A stretch of 64,000 nt of DNA from Lonicera japonica (GCA_021464415.1 CM038465.1:82432919-82496918), one strand, 5' to 3'; positions 40,920 through 52,812 are shown, counted from the first letter of the stretch. Made by a program: numbers and translations. Notes: generated by a model from the letters alone, not told the origin.

Positions 40920-43900
40920 TCAAGCACTTGCATTCACAGGTTTCTTTTTAGAGTTATTCTTGCGTCGCACTTTCACGAAAGCCTTCTCCAATTCCTGAAT
41001 AAGAAAAAATATATGTCAATCTTTTGCAAAACCCACGAATACACAAAGTGATTAATATATCTTTGCTTGAGAATTAGGGCTCAAATTGCTGAGCCCTCCT
41101 CCAGCACCAGAATCCCAGACGCTCAGATCTTGACCAAAATATATAATGAAGTGTTTAGCTTACTACCTCCAAGGCTCCAATACTTGCCTTAAGGCCGTTT
41201 CTTATTTGGTGAAATCACTCTCCTGTGGATGTTAGGATCTTTTATGAGCTTACACGTTAATCTCAAGTGTTATTCTTTCCCACTTTACATTTTCTAATAT
41301 TGGAAATTATACTGATTGTAGTTCACAGTGAAATATAATTCTTTTGATGTACCCCAGGGTTCCTCCTATTGAACTTAAAATCAACTTTGTAATAGCAAAC
41401 ATAGATGTTGGAATTTTCTTGGGTGGCGCTACTCGCGCTCCGCCAAAATACTGAGGCACCCCACAATGCTACTAATTGCAATAAATGCCCCTCTTCTCAA
41501 ACAAATATCTGAGAGTGAAAAGTTTCTCTATAAGCCTACCCTCTCCCTCTATCAAGAAATCATCAAAAGCACTCTCTTTCTAACACAGAACCACCAAATG
41601 CCCATGAACATCTACACTTCTGGCCAAACCCACAATCGTCATCGGACACTCTTAACACCGTCACATTCACATGTACCTTTGTGCATCAAATAATTATTTT
41701 AGGGTTTTCCCCACTTTTTAATTTCCTCAATTCTGTGTACCCACTCTTTTGATTTGTTGAGAAAGTTTTGTAATTAGGGAAATCTTGATGTTTGTTTTTG
41801 TAAAAGTTACCAGAGATTCTATTCTGTAGTTCTTGATTGTTTTAAGAGTTTAGTGAAACATTCAGTTGTTATTATTTTATTATATTAGATCTTAATGTTC
41901 GGTAAAATTTCCACAAAATTTTATGTAAGAAAATTGTTCAGAAAATATGATTTTGTCAGATTAAAAAAATGATGGGCAGAGATAACCATTGTTACAATTT
42001 ACAAAACCAATATCCGCAGGATTAATTAAATGAGGAGTTTTGGCCTTCTTTTTTGCTGGAGCTTTCTTGGTGGCGATCTTATCCTTTGTGGACTTCTTCT
42101 TCTGGCCTTTTATCAATCTTGGGACTTGGGAGCTGTTTGAGAAGGACAAAGGAAACTAAGAGTTGAATTCATAAAGGGTATATTGATGTATTGAGCACAT
42201 CAATTTAGCAAGATTTGTTCTAGAGAGAGAAAGAGTTATATTTAGCCTCGTTTGTTCTGGAGAAAGTGATAGTTTTTGACCCAAGAAAGATATGGAGTGT
42301 GGAGGCAAACAAAGAGCAAAGAATGACCCCAAGAAATGAGGGTAAAAATCGTCAATAAAATGCAAGATGGAGCGCCTCAGTATTTTGGTGGAGCACAAAT
42401 AGCGCCACCCAATTTTCTTCTAACATAGGTAGTCTTAGTATATTACCCAATAAAGACATTAGAACAAAAATCAGGGGATAAGAGGTCCAATACAGGAACA
42501 CCTAAATCTTACCTGACTTTGTTCTTTATTTGACTCTGTTGTCCAAAGCTTTTCCAAGTTGTAGTAAGCTCTCACTTTCTCATCAAGAGCGTGAATAATC
42601 AGTGCGCCTAGAGAAAAATTAGTCATCAAAACCAAGATAAAGAACAATAACAGAGAATATGCACATATAGCTATAAGACTGTAAATTACATTAAAAAGTT
42701 TAATGTATGTCAACTTTTTATTCAATTTATCAAAAATAAAATATTTTCTCCATATCATACATGTAGAATAAGATTTGAGTAACAATTTTTGGAAGAATGA
42801 ACAACTTATGTAAGGGATGTAATTAGGCTTGTAAAAAGGAAAAGATCTGTGCACTACGAGTCCGGGTTTGAAAATATAGAAGCTCCCAAGTATGAGTTCT
42901 GCAACACATTAACAATATTGAGGCAATGCCCAGCAGCAGCAAATCATGAAAGATTGAAGAGCGAGAGAGAGAGAGAGGGGGGGGGGGGGCAACGCTGACA
43001 ACTACATACATATAAAAAATTGTCTCGACATTTTGTAGCTTTTCCAAGGTCTTGGTGTGGAGAGAGGGGACATTATATTGGTGTAGCCATAGATTTCAAA
43101 GTGATATGCCCTCCGCTAAATTAGTGGACTCATTTGGTTATGTAAGATGAAGTTGAACCTCTTACACCATAATCAACCAAATAAACTCATGACTCTGGGA
43201 ATGACATTGATCATTGAAAACTTGCAGTATTTCCACAAAAAAAAAAACACCCATGAATCAAAATTAATAGAAACCTAGCAAACAATTTATAGAGTGATTG
43301 GGGTGAAATTAAAGCATACCAGAATCAATGACTATCCACTTCCCTCCCTCTTGCCCTTCCACGCTGGGCAGCAACACCCTTTTAGATCCTTTCTGCTTTT
43401 GTTTAACCTGTTCATGCAAACCAAACAACGACAACTCCACTAACAATCTTTTTATCTTACATAACCCAATTAAGAGCATCATTCGTTAAAGAGTAAAGAA
43501 AGACTTACCACTTCAAGAATTTCAGCTTTATTAATAAAAAATAAGCCAATAACGAAATAATAAATTTCATTCCTCGTTGAAATAATATCTCTTTGTAAAT
43601 TGAAATAGGTTAGAGAGAGACGAACCTGCCTTGTAAATTAGGGCCTGAGCAATGTTACGGACGTGCCAGGGAGATCGACCGGTGGCGACGACCATGAAGT
43701 CGGCAAAATCGCAGTTCTTTTTAATGGGGATGACTTTAACATCGTCTGCTTTAACATCGCAGAGAATCTTCTCCACTTCTTCCAAGTTCAGCGACGACCC
43801 TTCTTTATTGTTATTGCTGCTGCTGCTGCTGATGATGATATTATCGGGGTTCTCAGCCACAACGGAAGAACAGAGTGTGCGACTTAGCTCTAAAAACCCT

Positions 43901-43989
43901 AACGGCCATTGTTGAATAGCAGGTGAAGGAGAAGACGATAAAAATGATGGCGAAAGGTACTGCCTTCGAGATCTTAAAGCCGTCCACAT
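40920..43989 (-). CDS. Iojap-related protein (RsfS/DUF143 family), organellar
   Basis: Ribosomal silencing factor family: bacterial members bind ribosomal protein L14 and block subunit joining; plant members are organellar. Four exons: 43989-43630, 43407-43320, 42607-42513, 40994-40920, giving 205 residues. An N-terminal extension of about 65 residues rich in Ser and Arg suggests a mitochondrial or plastid targeting peptide. The core has DFMVVATGRSPWHVRNIAQA, then KQKQKGSK, GGKWIVIDSG, IIHALDEKVRAYYNLEKLW and a basic tail. The ATG at 43989 is used because the open frame upstream has only a TTG after an in-frame TAA. Intron 1 fits best as GC-AG (AAG|GCAGGT): the GT three bases further in would give an immediate TAA with the same acceptor. 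Intron 3 carries a Mutator-like insertion. Confidence 0.88.
41407..42421. mobile_element. Mutator-like element inside intron 3 of the Iojap gene
   Basis: Near both ends lies the same inverted block: GGGTGGCGCTACTCGCGCTC then CGCCAAAATACTGAGGC at the left, with the right end giving a close reverse complement. AACATAGAT (41398-41406) and AACATAGGT (42422-42430) form a 9-bp duplication with one change. The interior is not repetitive and contains a minus-strand frame (42149-41961) rich in lysine and alanine, whose origin I do not recognise. The element ends 92 bases from the exon 3 donor. Confidence 0.72.
42961..42990. repeat. (GA)n plus poly-G tract in Iojap intron 2
   Basis: GCGAGAGAGAGAGAGAG is followed by a run of about 14 G. 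On the gene's strand this is a C-run followed by a CT-repeat. It is far from both splice sites. Confidence 0.85.
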
Positions 43990-44359
43990 TACAAAGAAAC
44001 CTAACTTCCACCCTTGCGCTAGCGCTAGCGCCAATTAGGGTTTGGAATGGATGTGGGGAAATGAAAATCGATGAGAGTTGCTATTGTTAACCTCAGGCGG
44101 CAGTCTCGGTACAGTATTAGGAGAACCATTTCCATTTCCATTTTGCGAAAATATTAAGGAAAGAGGGTAAATGAGTATCGGAAAAAAATTCTACAAAAGT
44201 TGGGGGGTAATTTTTTTTTATAAATTTAGAACATATTTTTTTTATTAAACTCCAAAAAAATGCAATGGTAATTTTGCATCAAATTTTTGAATTGTAATAT
44301 TCTATAATATCTTGCAAAATTAAATTTATATTACATATTTTTTAATATATTAATATGTT
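43990..44359 (-). promoter_or_regulatory. Upstream region of the Iojap gene
   Basis: Less AT-rich for about 110 bases beyond the start codon, consistent with a leader and proximal promoter, then AT-rich. No clear TATA box can be assigned. Confidence 0.35.
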
Positions 44360-44362
44360 TAA

Positions 44363-44654
44363 GGTGGTGTTTGATAACACCGCTTAAATTTAAAAATTTA
44401 AAATTTTCAAATTTAAGTGATTTTAAAGATCTTATTTTACCTTCTTACATTTAAATAAATTACTATAATCTCCAGTTGCTCTTTTAATTTTGCTTTTAAC
44501 TCTTTAAGGCAAAATTGTCATGTTAATTTTTTTTTTTCAGTTTTCATATGTGTTATATTCAAACAAATAACATTTTTTTATATATAATTTTCAGAACTAG
44601 ACAAACAATATTTTAGTTTTTGGTTTTGGTTTTCAATTTTTATCAAACGCTACC
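44363..44654. mobile_element. Tourist-like MITE
   Basis: The ends GGTGGTGTTTGATAA and the reverse complement of TTTATCAAACGCTACC pair with two or three mismatches. TAA flanks both sides (44360-44362 and 44655-44657), the PIF/Harbinger target. It is 292 bp, AT-rich and non-coding. Confidence 0.7.
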
Positions 44655-44657
44655 TAA

Positions 44658-45374
44658 ATGTTTTATTGACTTATCTTTAAAGTTATTTTAACAAGTTATT
44701 AATTTAAACTCTTTTATTAATAAAATTCCTTGATAGGTTTTTTGGGTTATGCAAATTTAGGTTTATACTTTTTATTTTCTAATACATTACTATATGTATT
44801 GGGGTTTATGTGATGTTACTTTTGAGTTAGTTATGTGATACACAAAAATATATTAATTAAAAAATATAAACACATCGTGCAAAATAAATTTGCATTAAAT
44901 TTTTTGGATTTCAAAATTAAGTTTGTACAAAACACAATTTTGGTCAAAACTCTTATTTTAAAATACAATTGAAAAACAAACCCTTATTTCATTTATTTAT
45001 TTATTTATTTAAAAATGGGCCCTTATTTCAAAAAAATATTATTTCCTAAAACTTTTGCAAAAATTATTGTCACATAAGATCTTTTACCCCATTTTTAGAT
45101 ATAATAAAAATAAATTAGACTATTTTTCAGTTGACATATATCAAAATAAATAATTTATATATTATATAAAATAATGATATATTTAACCTCTAAAAAGTGT
45201 GTTAGATTTTTTAATTATTTATCTTGTTTTTACAATTTTATTTAATAAAATTATGTTTAGAACAAGATTTGAATATTTAACTCAAGCAACGTAAATAAAC
45301 TTATATATACGTGTGCGTATGTTTATATCTCACCGCCAGGCTAGTTATCATTTTTTATTATTATTTTTTTAAAA
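44658..45374. other. AT-rich intergenic DNA
   Basis: Composition is extremely AT-rich, with ATTT repeats near 44990-45015. No gene or element recognised. Confidence 0.55.
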
Positions 45375-45990
45375 TTACATATATTTGAATCATGCATATT
45401 GCGAATACAAATTAAATAATACAAACCCATATTCTTTCATTAAGAATGTCGATTATATATATTTTTAGTGAAACTCACCTACACGCCTACTCTTATCCAT
45501 ATGGTAATAAATTATTAACTGCACACCAAAGTAAATATATTTGAGTCATGCATATTGCGAGTGCACATTATAATACAAACCCAAATTTTTTCGTTAAGAA
45601 TGTCAACTAAATATATTATTAAGGAAACTCACTTATTTGTCGGCTTTTATCCGTATGGTAATAAATTACTAGCTGCACACCAAAGTAAATATATTTGAGT
45701 CATGCATATTGTGAGTGCAAATTATAATACAAACCCAAATTTTTTTCATTAGGAATGTCAACTAAATATATTATTAGGGAAACTTACTTATCTGTCGGCT
45801 CTTATCCATATGGTAATAAATTACTAAATGCACACCAAAGTAAATATATTTGAGTCATTCGTATTGTGAATGCAAATTATAATACAAACCCAATTTTTTT
45901 TCATTAGGAATGTCAACTAAATATATTATTATGGAAACTCACTTATCTATTGGCCCTTCAAATGGTAATAAATTACTAACTGCACACCAA
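45375..45990. repeat. Tandem array, four units of ~155 bp
   Basis: The landmark TCATGCATATTG (TCATTCGTATTG in the last unit) occurs at 45391, 45546, 45700 and 45855. Each unit contains ATAATACAAACCCAAATTTT, AATGTCAACTAAATATATTA, GGTAATAAATTACTA and GCACACCAAAGTAAATATAT. The first unit is the most diverged, which fits growth of the array from the right side. Non-coding. Confidence 0.88.
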
Positions 45991-46486
45991 AATAAATAGG
46001 ATAAATAAAAAAGGAAAAGAAAAGAGAAGGTTTAAGTTTTTCTTTTCTTTACTACAACAATAACAAAAATCCTCCTATTCTCAATGTGACTTGAATTGAG
46101 GACATCTTCTAAATTCGGGCAAATAACTTATGAACTAGGATAGCCCACTTCCACATAAAGATTCACCATTTCAAATTATGTTAGCAACATGGTTTGATGA
46201 TCATTCTTTCTTTAGCATTTGTTTTCCTGATTGAAATTAAAGTATAAAAACTTAATTTGAAAGTTGAAACCTGAATCTAGAAAACTTATTTGTTATCCAA
46301 GAAATATATTTATATTTGATCTATTTAAAAAAAAAATTACATTTAACTTTTTATTTATTGAATGGGGTTATTGGATATCCAAGTTTTGTACCCACTAGTT
46401 ATCAATATCTCTCAACCTATCAAGAAGATTTTTAACTTATAATTATTTTTTTTTCCAAACAAATAGTATATTGAACGCTGCAAACA
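45991..46486. other. Intergenic DNA, nothing recognised
   Basis: AT-rich with no frame or repeat of note. Confidence 0.5.
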
Positions 46487-46495
46487 TTTAGATAT

Positions 46496-47207
46496 GGGGT
46501 TTATTAACTTAACCCCCTACGCTAATAACAATATTTGAGAAAACTCTCCCAAAAAAATTTAATTAGACTTAACTCCCTAAATCTTGACACCGTTTCCATT
46601 CCATTAATTTTTAAATTTTTTGGACCAAAATGCCCATGTTTTTCATCTTCATCCCTAAACTAACCTTTAAAGAATCGACTACCTTCAAATACGACAATGG
46701 TGGCCACTCCTCCCCTTACCCTTTATTGCCACCATCACCTCCTCCGCCTGCTTCATCTCCATCACTGACGTTGGACCACCATTTTCTCCCTCATCCCCAC
46801 CATCACCACATCTTCCGTTCCCTCCCCCACGTCTCTCTCTGATGATATTTCTCGATTCACCAAAATCTGAAAATTATAATCCTTATTTCTATAAGTAAAA
46901 TCAAAACTAAAAATTAAAATCCAAACCCATATAAAATTTAGGGCAAATAAACTTTAGAAAATTGACTACATAATTGAAATAAGAATCGACTACAGGGAGG
47001 TCGTACATGCCACCACCGTCCAAGAAATACATATATACATATATATTGACATACATATACAGAGAGAAAATGGGTTGGATTTCCATCAAATTCAACAAAT
47101 TCAATTTCGTTTTGATTCAACTTACATATTCAATTTCGTGGGGAAGAGGGAGGTCTCTGGTGGGGGAGTGGTTTAGGTTGAAGAGAGAGTGAGAAGAGAT
47201 AATAATA

Positions 47208-47272
<65 letters not shown>

Positions 47273-47469
47273 AACAGGAGGAGGAGGAGGAGAAAAAAAA
47301 TTAGGGTTCTTAATTAGAAGAAGAAGATAGGGGCATTTTTGTCAAAAAATGTTAAAAATTAACAGAAGTTGAACGATGTCAAGTTTTAGGGGTTATGTCT
47401 AACAAAAATTTATTTGCGGAGTTTTCTCAAATATGACTATTAGCGCAGAGAGTTAAGTCAATAAACCTC
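46496..47469. mobile_element. Mutator-like non-autonomous element with microsatellite core
   Basis: TTTAGATAT stands on both sides (46487-46495 and 47470-47478), a perfect 9-bp duplication. The left end GGGGTTTATTAACTTAACCC is mirrored by the reverse complement of the right end (GAGGTTTATTGACTTAACTC), and the repeat continues through ATATTTGAGAAAACTC. Inside, a Pro/His-rich frame at 46630-46842 and a compound microsatellite are seen. It resembles the other Mutator-like elements here in layout but its terminal sequence is a separate family. Confidence 0.8.
47198..47291. repeat. Compound (AAT)n(GAA)n(GGA)n microsatellite
   Basis: Three trinucleotide runs succeed one another inside the Mutator-like element: about 15 AAT units, about 10 GAA units, then about 5 GGA units. 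Confidence 0.92.
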
Positions 47470-47700
47470 TTTAGATATAAATTCTGAAAATTGAATAAAA
47501 TGCCCCTTACTCATTGTTTTCCCTTTTGACTCAAATACAAATTTATAATCATTATTCATTAACAAGAAATGAGTGGGATGATAAACTATCAAGAGTATTC
47601 TAATGATTGCGCACTTAATTTAGTTTCAAATTTAATCAGAAATTCTTTAAATCGAATCATGTTAATTGCAAAAATATTTTAGTTACCATCGGATGACTTA

Positions 47701-48245
47701 AGGGTGTTTTCGGTTTCGGTTGGGGCAGAAACTAGGATACCTCAAACCCTCCCCAAACTTTATAGTTCGATTCGGTTTCGGTTTTTGTACCTATGAAACC
47801 CAAACCCTTCCTAAATTATTCGGTTTCGGTCCGGTTCGATCTCATTCGGTTTTTTTTTGTATTGTTAAAACTTTAGTTCAAAATTGCACTAAAAATATAA
47901 ATTCAATCAAAAGGCACTACAAAAAAATTATATAATGTATTTATTTTAATAATTAGCTTAAGTAATTATTTATAAATGTAAATAATCTATAGGGTTGGGT
48001 CATTTATATAATGTAAATGTTGTAAGAAATTTTTTTTTTTCAACATATTATAAGACAACTTAAGTAATTACATTAAGTTACTAAATATTTTTTTTTAAAG
48101 ATTCGTTTTTTTCGGTCTAATTCGGGAATCCCGAATCCCCAACCCATACCGACCCAAATCAATCGGTTTCGGTTGGAAAAATTTCGGATCATAACGAATC
48201 GGTCCGGTCCGTTTGTTCGATTTTCGGATTTTTGACAACACCCTA
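47701..48245. mobile_element. TIR element with GGATGACTTA duplication
   Basis: The same ten bases GGATGACTTA precede it (47691-47700) and follow it (48246-48255). The ends AGGGTGTTTTCGG and CAACACCCTA are inverted. The interior has GGTTTCGGTT and ATTCGGTTT repeats on the left and the complementary set on the right, so the whole element folds back. The 9-10-bp duplication suggests a Mutator-like mechanism. The interior resembles the two elements at 33456 and 35385. Confidence 0.7.
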
Positions 48246-48460
48246 GGATGACTTACCGTGGCAAAAAAAAAAAAAAAAAGAGAGGAGCATTTGTGAATTT
48301 GATTGTGGTACCCGACGCGTTGGAAATACATATACATCATACATGTATATTGCCCGCGTTACTTTTTGAATATATGGGTTGAATTACGGTAAATCTGAAT
48401 CTAGTCCAGCCTCCTTGTATTGGTGAGTAACAAAGAGTGAGTTTGAGCAGCGAATAGAAC

Positions 48461-50032
48461 ATGCTTGCCCCTGTTGTGCCCAACCTCAACCAACATGTCT
48501 TAGCAATACTAGATAAATGCAACCACCTCAATCATCTTAAACAGCTCCATTCTTATCTCATTACCCTCGGCCATGCCCAAACTCACTTCTACGCCTTCAA
48601 GCTCCTTCGTTTCTGCACTATTTCCCTCTCAAACCTCCAATACGCCCGATTTATTTTCGATCATCTCCGCTCTCCCAATATCTATCTCTACACTGCCATG
48701 ATTACTGCCTACTCTTCTCAACCCGATCACAGGTCCTCTCTTCTCCTTTACCGCGACATGCTTCGTCACGGGTCCCCTCGCCCCAATCATTTTATATACC
48801 CCCACGTTCTCAAGTCTTCCCCTCAAGTTTTTGAATCTCACTGTACGGAATTGGTGCATACCCATGTTTTGAAATCGGGTTTTGGGGGATATCCCGTTGT
48901 GCAAACGGCTCTTGTGGATTCTTACTCGAGGTTTAGTTCTGATATTGGGACTGCCAGACAGCTGTTTGATGAAATGTCTGTGAGAAATGTTGTGTCGTGG
49001 ACTACTATGGTATCTGGGTATACTAGACTTGGGGAGATGGGCAATGCCGTCTTACTCTTTGAAATAATGCCGGAGAGAGATACGCCATCTTGGAATGCTG
49101 TTATTGCCGGTTGCACGCAAAATGGCCTGTTTTCTGAGGCAATTTCGCTTTTTCGGAGAATGGTTGTCCTTGAAGAGGGCAATAGGCCGAATCAGGTTAC
49201 TGTTGTATGCTCACTCTCAGCCTGTGGACACACTGGTATGCTCCAGCTTGGTAAATGCATCCACGGTTACATTTGTAGATATGGCCTTGGTCCAGATTCA
49301 TTTATTTTAAATGCTCTGGTTGATATGTATGGGAAATGTGGAAGCTTGAAAGAAGCACGAAAGGTTTTTAACAGTACTTTAAAGAGAAGCTTGACTTCAT
49401 GGAATTCAATGATTAATTGCTTTGCCCTCCATGGCCAAAGTGACTGTGCCATTAGTCTTTTTAAGGAAATGATGCATCATGGAGATAATGTAAAACCAGA
49501 TGCAGTTACCTTCATTGGCTTGTTGAATGCTTGTACGCATGGAGGATTGGTTGAACAAGGCCATTATTATTTTAGCTTGATGACTAGGGATTACATGATT
49601 GAACCTCAGATAGAGCATTATGGCTGCTTAATTGATCTTCTAGGTCGAGCAGGTCGATTTAAAGAAGCCTTGGAAGTCATAAAGGAGATGCACATTCCAC
49701 CAGACGAGGTTGTTTGGGGTTCTTTGCTTAATGGGTGTAAGATTCATGGACACACAGACTTGGCCGAATTTGCGGTAAAAAAATTGGTTGAAACTGATCC
49801 AAGAAATGGTGGGTATGGTATAATGTTAGCAAATGTGTATGGGAAGTTAGGGAAGTGGGATGAGGTCCGGAAAGTGAGGAGAAAGCTAAAGGACCAAAAT
49901 GCTCATAAGACACCCGGTTGTAGTTGGGTCGAGATTGATAATCAAGTTCATCAGTTTTATTCTGTTGATAGTTCGCATCCTCGAACAGAGGACATATATA
50001 CAATTTTGGAAAGCTTGGTTTGTCTTCCTTAG
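48461..50032 (+). CDS. PLS-class pentatricopeptide repeat protein with E domain
   Basis: Single-exon gene of 523 residues. PPR proteins of this kind bind specific RNAs in mitochondria or plastids and act in editing, splicing or stability. Repeats follow one another from about residue 20 to 430, for example NIYLYTAMITAYSS, NVVSWTTMVSGYTRLGEMGN, DTPSWNAVIAGCTQNGLFSE, DSFILNALVDMYGKCGSLKE and YGCLIDLLGRAGRFKEAL. The C-terminal part from about 415 (PDEVVWGSLLNGCKIHG, GYGIMLANVYGKLGKWDEV, GCSWVEIDNQVHQFYS) is an E/E+ extension; there is no DYW deaminase domain, so any editing role would need a partner. It resembles the Arabidopsis At1g33350 type from memory. The start ATG at 48461 has a short N-terminus before the first repeat, with no strong targeting peptide. 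Intact. Confidence 0.93.
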   Translation: MLAPVVPNLNQHVLAILDKCNHLNHLKQLHSYLITLGHAQTHFYAFKLLRFCTISLSNLQYARFIFDHLRSPNIYLYTAMITAYSSQPDHRSSLLLYRDMLRHGSPRPNHFIYPHVLKSSPQVFESHCTELVHTHVLKSGFGGYPVVQTALVDSYSRFSSDIGTARQLFDEMSVRNVVSWTTMVSGYTRLGEMGNAVLLFEIMPERDTPSWNAVIAGCTQNGLFSEAISLFRRMVVLEEGNRPNQVTVVCSLSACGHTGMLQLGKCIHGYICRYGLGPDSFILNALVDMYGKCGSLKEARKVFNSTLKRSLTSWNSMINCFALHGQSDCAISLFKEMMHHGDNVKPDAVTFIGLLNACTHGGLVEQGHYYFSLMTRDYMIEPQIEHYGCLIDLLGRAGRFKEALEVIKEMHIPPDEVVWGSLLNGCKIHGHTDLAEFAVKKLVETDPRNGGYGIMLANVYGKLGKWDEVRKVRRKLKDQNAHKTPGCSWVEIDNQVHQFYSVDSSHPRTEDIYTILESLVCLP

Positions 50033-52139
50033 TGCATAGCCGCCGAGTTTACCCCTCATCATTATCAAAAGCTGTTATCTTCAAAAGAATACGGGTGTAC
50101 CTTGAGCTTGTTGTGTCTAAAGTTGGCCCCTAAATCTTAAAGTTGGCAAATCATTTCTGATTTGAGTTAAAATTTGCTCCATCTATTATGAAGTTAATAT
50201 AAAAATACTTCCTACTGTTGTGGTGATTTGGTGCTTGCACTTGTCCCAACTGGCCTACTAAGTTTACCAGATTGACAGGCCAAAAATCTTGACCGAGGTG
50301 GAAACAGATGGAAAATTCCTCCGTGCAACTGTTTAAGTGATGAGGAGATTGATGCATGTAAGCGTTATTGTGTTCCATTTGGAGTTTAAGAATTCTTAAC
50401 CGGATGTAAACAGTAGCCTTCACAGTAACTCAGTTTTATTGTGCAACTATTTGTTGCAGATGCGAAGTTATTATGCAAGCATGACATTTACAATTTTCAT
50501 GCGCCTCAATTTACTTGAAAATTTATTGTGGGACAGTGTTGAAGGCGAGACTAGACTCGTGCATAAGTCAACTTGTACCGTTTGAGTTGCTCTAAATTGT
50601 CATTAAACTAGCTAATGGCCTTGTAACTTAGCGACACTCTCTTTGTTCTTTTATTAGAGAGGTAATAGGTTCGAAATTCATGGACGCGATATTCGAACTT
50701 AATAAATTGGTTTGTCCACCATTTGTGGATGGTTGGTGATATGTTAACCTTTTAGGCAGGCAATTGTTGATGGTGCATATGGTATGGTTCGTAGTGGTTC
50801 ATGTAGTTGTTGATACAGAAGGAAGCTTGGTGATATGTTTACCTTTTAGGTGGGTAGGTGCATATGGTATAATTAGTATTGGTTTGTGTGGTTGTTGACA
50901 CAGAAGAAAGCTGAGGTTGCTCTCTCGGTTGGGAGATTCTTTTGAAGGTGACGCGAAGTAAAACTTGTTTATTCATCTCTTTGATCAAACACGAAGTAAA
51001 GTTTGCTTATTCATTTCTTTGGTGAGCGAATTCTATTATGTAATTCATAGTATAGTTAGGGTGACAAAATTCTATGTCTTACTCCATATAATTGCCTATG
51101 ATATAAATGATTAATCAAAAGAACCTTTTTCTATCCCTAGTTAAACAACTTAAAAAAAAAAATTGTCATTAAACTGAGGTCAACAATATGAATTCATTTC
51201 TACATTGTAACGGTTGCATTTAAATACAAATAATATCAAGCACAATCTTAACTACCTTTTTTGAGTATTTCATATTGTTCCAATAATAATTACTAATAAC
51301 TCGTGTGGATGAATTTATAAAGACAATATAGAAAAAATTGATGGATTGAGAAGGTTTGTCAATCCTACTTTTTATTTATTTATTATTATTTATTTCTCCC
51401 AATATTGGAAGGGAAAAGAACTATTTATAGTGATTTATTTACTATATTCCAAATTCAATCCTAATTTATTAACTTCGTATTAAGTCTTTTTCTTGTTCCT
51501 TTCTCCTCAATCCAACCGGATTGTAACGAAGGATTACATACATCAATATGGAGTAAAAGTTATTTGCAGTTGGGCATCTGATTTTTACCATTTTATTTTA
51601 TTTCTTAAATTTTCTGTTTAATTTTTTTTTTTAAATATTGTTGATACGAGAAGATTAACATCTTAAAGCATCTCCAATGATACTATAAAAGTTGAGTCGC
51701 AAATCACATGCATTAATCCACTATTTTACAAAAAACTTGAATTCTAAAAAAATATCCTTCAATGGCATTTTTGTAAAGTCTTTTGTAAATTTTAAAATAA
51801 CCAATAAGATTTCAACACACATTAAATATCAATTTAAGCAAATTTTGTATTATTTTTTCTTAAATTCTTTTATAAATAATCTTATAGTCACATTGAATCT
51901 TAATTTATACATATTGATAAGTAAATTTTAAACATATAATTTTTATTAAAATCCATATTTTATATTTGAAATTATTAATTTTTGAAATTTTATAAAAAAA
52001 AATACGAAGAGAGGGGAAGTTAGTGTGGCATTGTAAAATGGGAGTGTATTTTAAACATCCATTTTACACAAACTTCAATTTTAAAAGATTGGTAGAGACA
52101 AAAAAATTATAATTTGTGTAAATTTTATTTTAAAAAAAA
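50033..52139. other. PPR 3' region and intergenic DNA
   Basis: No further gene is seen. At 50700-50910 a phrase built on TTGGTGATATGTTAACCTTTTAGG, GTGCATATGGTAT and GTTGTTGA is duplicated imperfectly at about 115-base spacing. Near 51665 GCATCTCCAATGATACTATAAAA and near 52083 AAAGATTGGTAGAGAC are loosely inverted and may be worn MITE ends. Confidence 0.45.
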
Positions 52140-52812
52140 TATAAAAAGAATATCTAAAAACTGATCCAATAGACCAAACTGATCCGGACCAATTTGTAAA
52201 ACCCCTAATCGAAAAAAAAAAACGAAAATGAGAAAACTCAACCAAAACCAAATAGTTTTGTTCGGGTTCGGGGCTACTTAGTCCGAAACCGAACCAAACC
52301 GAATTATTTATAAGAAAATAAAATATGTTAAAATATACTCTAAAAGTACATATTAAGTATATTATGATATAAAAAAGAGGGATTTTTATAAGAATATGTT
52401 CTTTATTAATTGCATGTTGTGATCTTCCAAAAAAAAGTCATTAATATGTACCTTTATTATTGAATTAACTACATGATACTAAGATTTTTTTATTATAAAC
52501 ATGATAGTAAGATAATTAATCATTTTATTTAATGTGTTTTATTTTTATAAATGTGCAAATAAAATAATAACTAAATAGAGAATATGGTTTCTATATGTTT
52601 GGTCCTTATTTCTAGAAGACCATGACTTTAATTTGAATTTAAACCAATTTTGCAATACTCTTAGTATTACATTGTTATGTTAAAATCATTTAAGAAAAAA
52701 AAAACATATGTCAAAACCGAAAAAAACCTAACCAAAACCAAGTTTTTACATTTGCGTTGAGTTTGGGGTATATTCGTTTCTACCTCGACCGAAACCGAAA
52801 GCACCCATAGAT
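52140..52812. mobile_element. Probable old 'ACCGAAACC' repeat element
   Basis: At the left, CCGAAACCGAACCAAACCGAAT follows a GATCCGGACCAATTTG stretch; at the right, CCTCGACCGAAACCGAAAGC and CACCC. The style matches the elements at 12360 and 47701, but the terminal repeats are not cleanly inverted and no duplication is visible, so the limits are approximate. Confidence 0.35.

Noticed and set aside
48629..50003. Several antisense frames of 60-91 codons
   Set aside because: All are shadows of the 523-codon PPR gene on the plus strand.
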